From positions 1-8,251 of the forward strand of contig CALMBN010000150.1 in assembly GCA_937860195.1 (NCBI GenBank): a stretch of 8,251 nucleotides of DNA. Direction: 5' to 3'. The DNA is from an uncultured Novosphingobium sp. (GTDB lineage: Bacteria > Pseudomonadota > Alphaproteobacteria > Sphingomonadales > Sphingomonadaceae). The notes beneath the pieces were generated by a model that did no database searches, had not been told where the DNA came from, and saw only the letters and a program-made list of their open reading frames with translations. The translations under genes were made by a program, and so were the position numbers. Below are positions 7,344-8,251 of the stretch, piece by piece. Numbering within the stretch: the first letter of the stretch is position 1; each line of letters begins with the position of its first letter.

Positions 7344-7988
7344 TCAGTCCTTCTGCGTCACCCAGGCTATGATGATGTCCGCCACTTGCCGCGCCCGCCG
7401 CTCAACCGCAGCCGGGCTGGTCATGTCGATTCCGAAGTTGTGTGCAAAGGTGAACTGGTTGGAAACGTTGTAAAAGCTTAGCGCGGTAATGTTCATGTGC
7501 AGATCGACTGGCGAGAAGCCCGGCCGCAGGGAACCTTCAGCCTCGCCCCGGGCGATAATCTTGCCGAGAATTTCAATGACCTGACGGTTACCGGTCGGCA
7601 GCGTGTCGATCTGCTTGAGATGCTCGGCCATATGAATGTTTTCGTTCATCACCAGCCGAACCAGCTCGGGATGCTGCGCATGATAGTGGACATCGTGCTC
7701 AATCAGACGGCGCAGCGCATCGAGCGCAGTCCCGCTCTCAATGTCCACCGCACTCTCGCTGTCACGGACCTGGCGATAGGCCCGCTCCAGCACCGCCCGG
7801 TAGAGTTCGTCCTTGCCTTCGAAGTAGTAGTAAATCTTGCGCTTGGTGGCCTTGCCGGCGATCTCGTCGATCCGCGCACCCGCCAGACCTTTCTCGACGA
7901 ATTCGACGGTAGCGATATCGATGATCTGGTTGATGGCCGCTTCGCGCGCTTCGGCATGGCTGCGGCGCGGCGGTTTTGGCGTGGTCAA
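7344..7988 (-). CDS. TetR/AcrR-family transcriptional regulator
   Basis: DNA-binding repressor, usually released by a small ligand. From the chosen start it is 214 residues, normal for the family. The N-terminal helix-turn-helix region is at about 20-65: AINQIIDIATVEFVEKG, then ARIDEIAGKATKRKIYYYF and EGKDELY. The TKRxIYYYF form marks the subgroup in which this replaces the commoner VSKGTLYHYF. The rest is a helical ligand and dimer domain with no assignable ligand. The frame extends to an ATG at 8090, adding 34 residues. I prefer the TTG at 7988 because GGAGA lies 7 bases upstream and LTTPKPPRRSHAEAREA is a typical TetR beginning, whereas the ATG at 8090 has no ribosome site and lies 3 bases from the operator and promoter. 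A GTG at 8066 is a third choice. It is the first gene of the leftward unit and probably autoregulates and controls the receptor promoter. Confidence 0.9.
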   Translation of the reverse strand: MTTPKPPRRSHAEAREAAINQIIDIATVEFVEKGLAGARIDEIAGKATKRKIYYYFEGKDELYRAVLERAYRQVRDSESAVDIESGTALDALRRLIEHDVHYHAQHPELVRLVMNENIHMAEHLKQIDTLPTGNRQVIEILGKIIARGEAEGSLRPGFSPVDLHMNITALSFYNVSNQFTFAHNFGIDMTSPAAVERRARQVADIIIAWVTQKD

Positions 7989-8207
7989 AGTGGAATCTCC
8001 GCTGCCGCACGCGCCCCTGCGCGCAAGCCCCGCTTCGATAACGCCTATTTCATCCGCCGTCAGCACCGTCCTGCGTCCGTCCCCATGCATTTGTGTTACG
8101 GACTAGTTCCCATCATTTTTGCTTCTGTCAAGGCAGGAGGCGTGTTAACCCTTGATCGAGCGAGTCCCGAAGCGCCCCTGGGATCAACCGCAAAGATGGA
8201 GACCGTG
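7989..8207. promoter_or_regulatory. Divergent control region between tetR and the right-edge gene
   Basis: Holds the second operator copy, a perfect TTGACA on the minus strand (8126-8131), an AGGAGG on the plus strand (8135-8140), and the probable leader of tetR. No RNA gene is seen. A weak plus-strand promoter could be TTGCTT (8119-8124) with TGTTAA 18 bases on, but this is poor. If tetR instead starts at 8090, the left half of this stretch is coding. Confidence 0.5.
8094..8115. promoter_or_regulatory. Probable TetR-family operator, copy 2 (tetR promoter)
   Basis: The plus-strand core TGTTACGGACTAGTTCC differs from copy 1 at one position, and the similarity continues on both sides (TTxTGTTACG and TCAxTT). 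Outer TG and CA and the central ACTAGT are kept. It overlaps the region where the tetR promoter should lie: minus-strand TTGACA at 8126-8131 places a -10 inside the palindrome, while alignment to copy 1 gives CAAATG at 8088-8093. Both layouts would allow autorepression. It may also affect the divergent gene. Confidence 0.62.
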
Positions 8208-8251
8208 ATGTTTCGAAAGGCCCTGTTCCTCGCCGCCGCCGAACTCGGCGC
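8208..8251 (+). CDS. N-terminal fragment of an unidentified divergent gene
   Basis: The ATG at 8208 opens a frame that runs off the window as MFRKALFLAAAELG. GGAGA at 8198-8202 lies 5 bases upstream, a good ribosome site. An in-frame ATG at 8196 and GTG at 8142 are alternatives. The Arg-Lys followed by an Ala/Leu-rich stretch could be the start of a signal peptide or an amphipathic helix; 14 residues are too few to name a family. Its divergent position next to tetR and the shared operator makes it a candidate member of the same regulon, for example another hydroaromatic-acid gene. Confidence 0.5.
   Translation, partial: MFRKALFLAAAELG

Noticed and set aside
7319..7345. GC-rich inverted repeat after tetR as an intrinsic terminator
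   Set aside because: No T-run follows on the minus strand, so only a stem-loop of unknown role is supported.
1..8251. CRISPR array, insertion sequence, tRNA or rRNA gene
   Set aside because: No regularly spaced direct repeats, transposase frame, terminal inverted repeats, or tRNA/rRNA signature was seen on either strand.

Overview
The window is GC-rich and compact, and its codons mostly end in G or C. It looks like an alphaproteobacterium of the sphingomonad group (Novosphingobium, Sphingobium or Sphingomonas type). The main reason is a 986-residue TonB-dependent receptor of a style common in that group, placed among aromatic-catabolism genes under a TetR-family regulator. The genus is an inference, because no rRNA or other marker gene is present.

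Layout. Five genes lie on the minus strand and are read from right to left: a TetR-family regulator (7344-7988), an AAHS-type major facilitator transporter (6052-7272), a TonB-dependent outer-membrane receptor (3009-5969), a shikimate/quinate dehydrogenase of the AroE family (2116-2949), and a two-domain 3-dehydroshikimate dehydratase/HPPD-like protein (quiC, 186-2048). At the left edge a plus-strand reading frame converges on quiC and may be the tail of another gene. At the right edge a divergent plus-strand gene starts at about 8208 and is cut after 14 codons.

Function. The two enzymes fit consecutive steps of shikimate/quinate catabolism: AroE-like oxidation of shikimate to 3-dehydroshikimate, then dehydration by QuiC to protocatechuate. 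The transporter and the outer-membrane receptor would supply uptake across the inner and outer membranes. The module is therefore best read as a hydroaromatic acid (shikimate/quinate, or a conjugate of them) uptake-and-conversion locus. Quinate dehydrogenase and catabolic 3-dehydroquinate dehydratase are not seen and may lie outside the window.

Regulation. A near-identical imperfect palindrome with core ACTAGT occurs twice, at 6024-6045 and 8094-8115, upstream of the receptor gene and of the tetR gene. The first copy fills the spacer downstream of a perfect TTGACA -35 box. This suggests that the local TetR protein represses both the receptor operon and its own operon, and perhaps the divergent gene. 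A second, weaker observation is a shared 13-base leader sequence at exactly the same distance before the start codons of quiC and the transporter gene.
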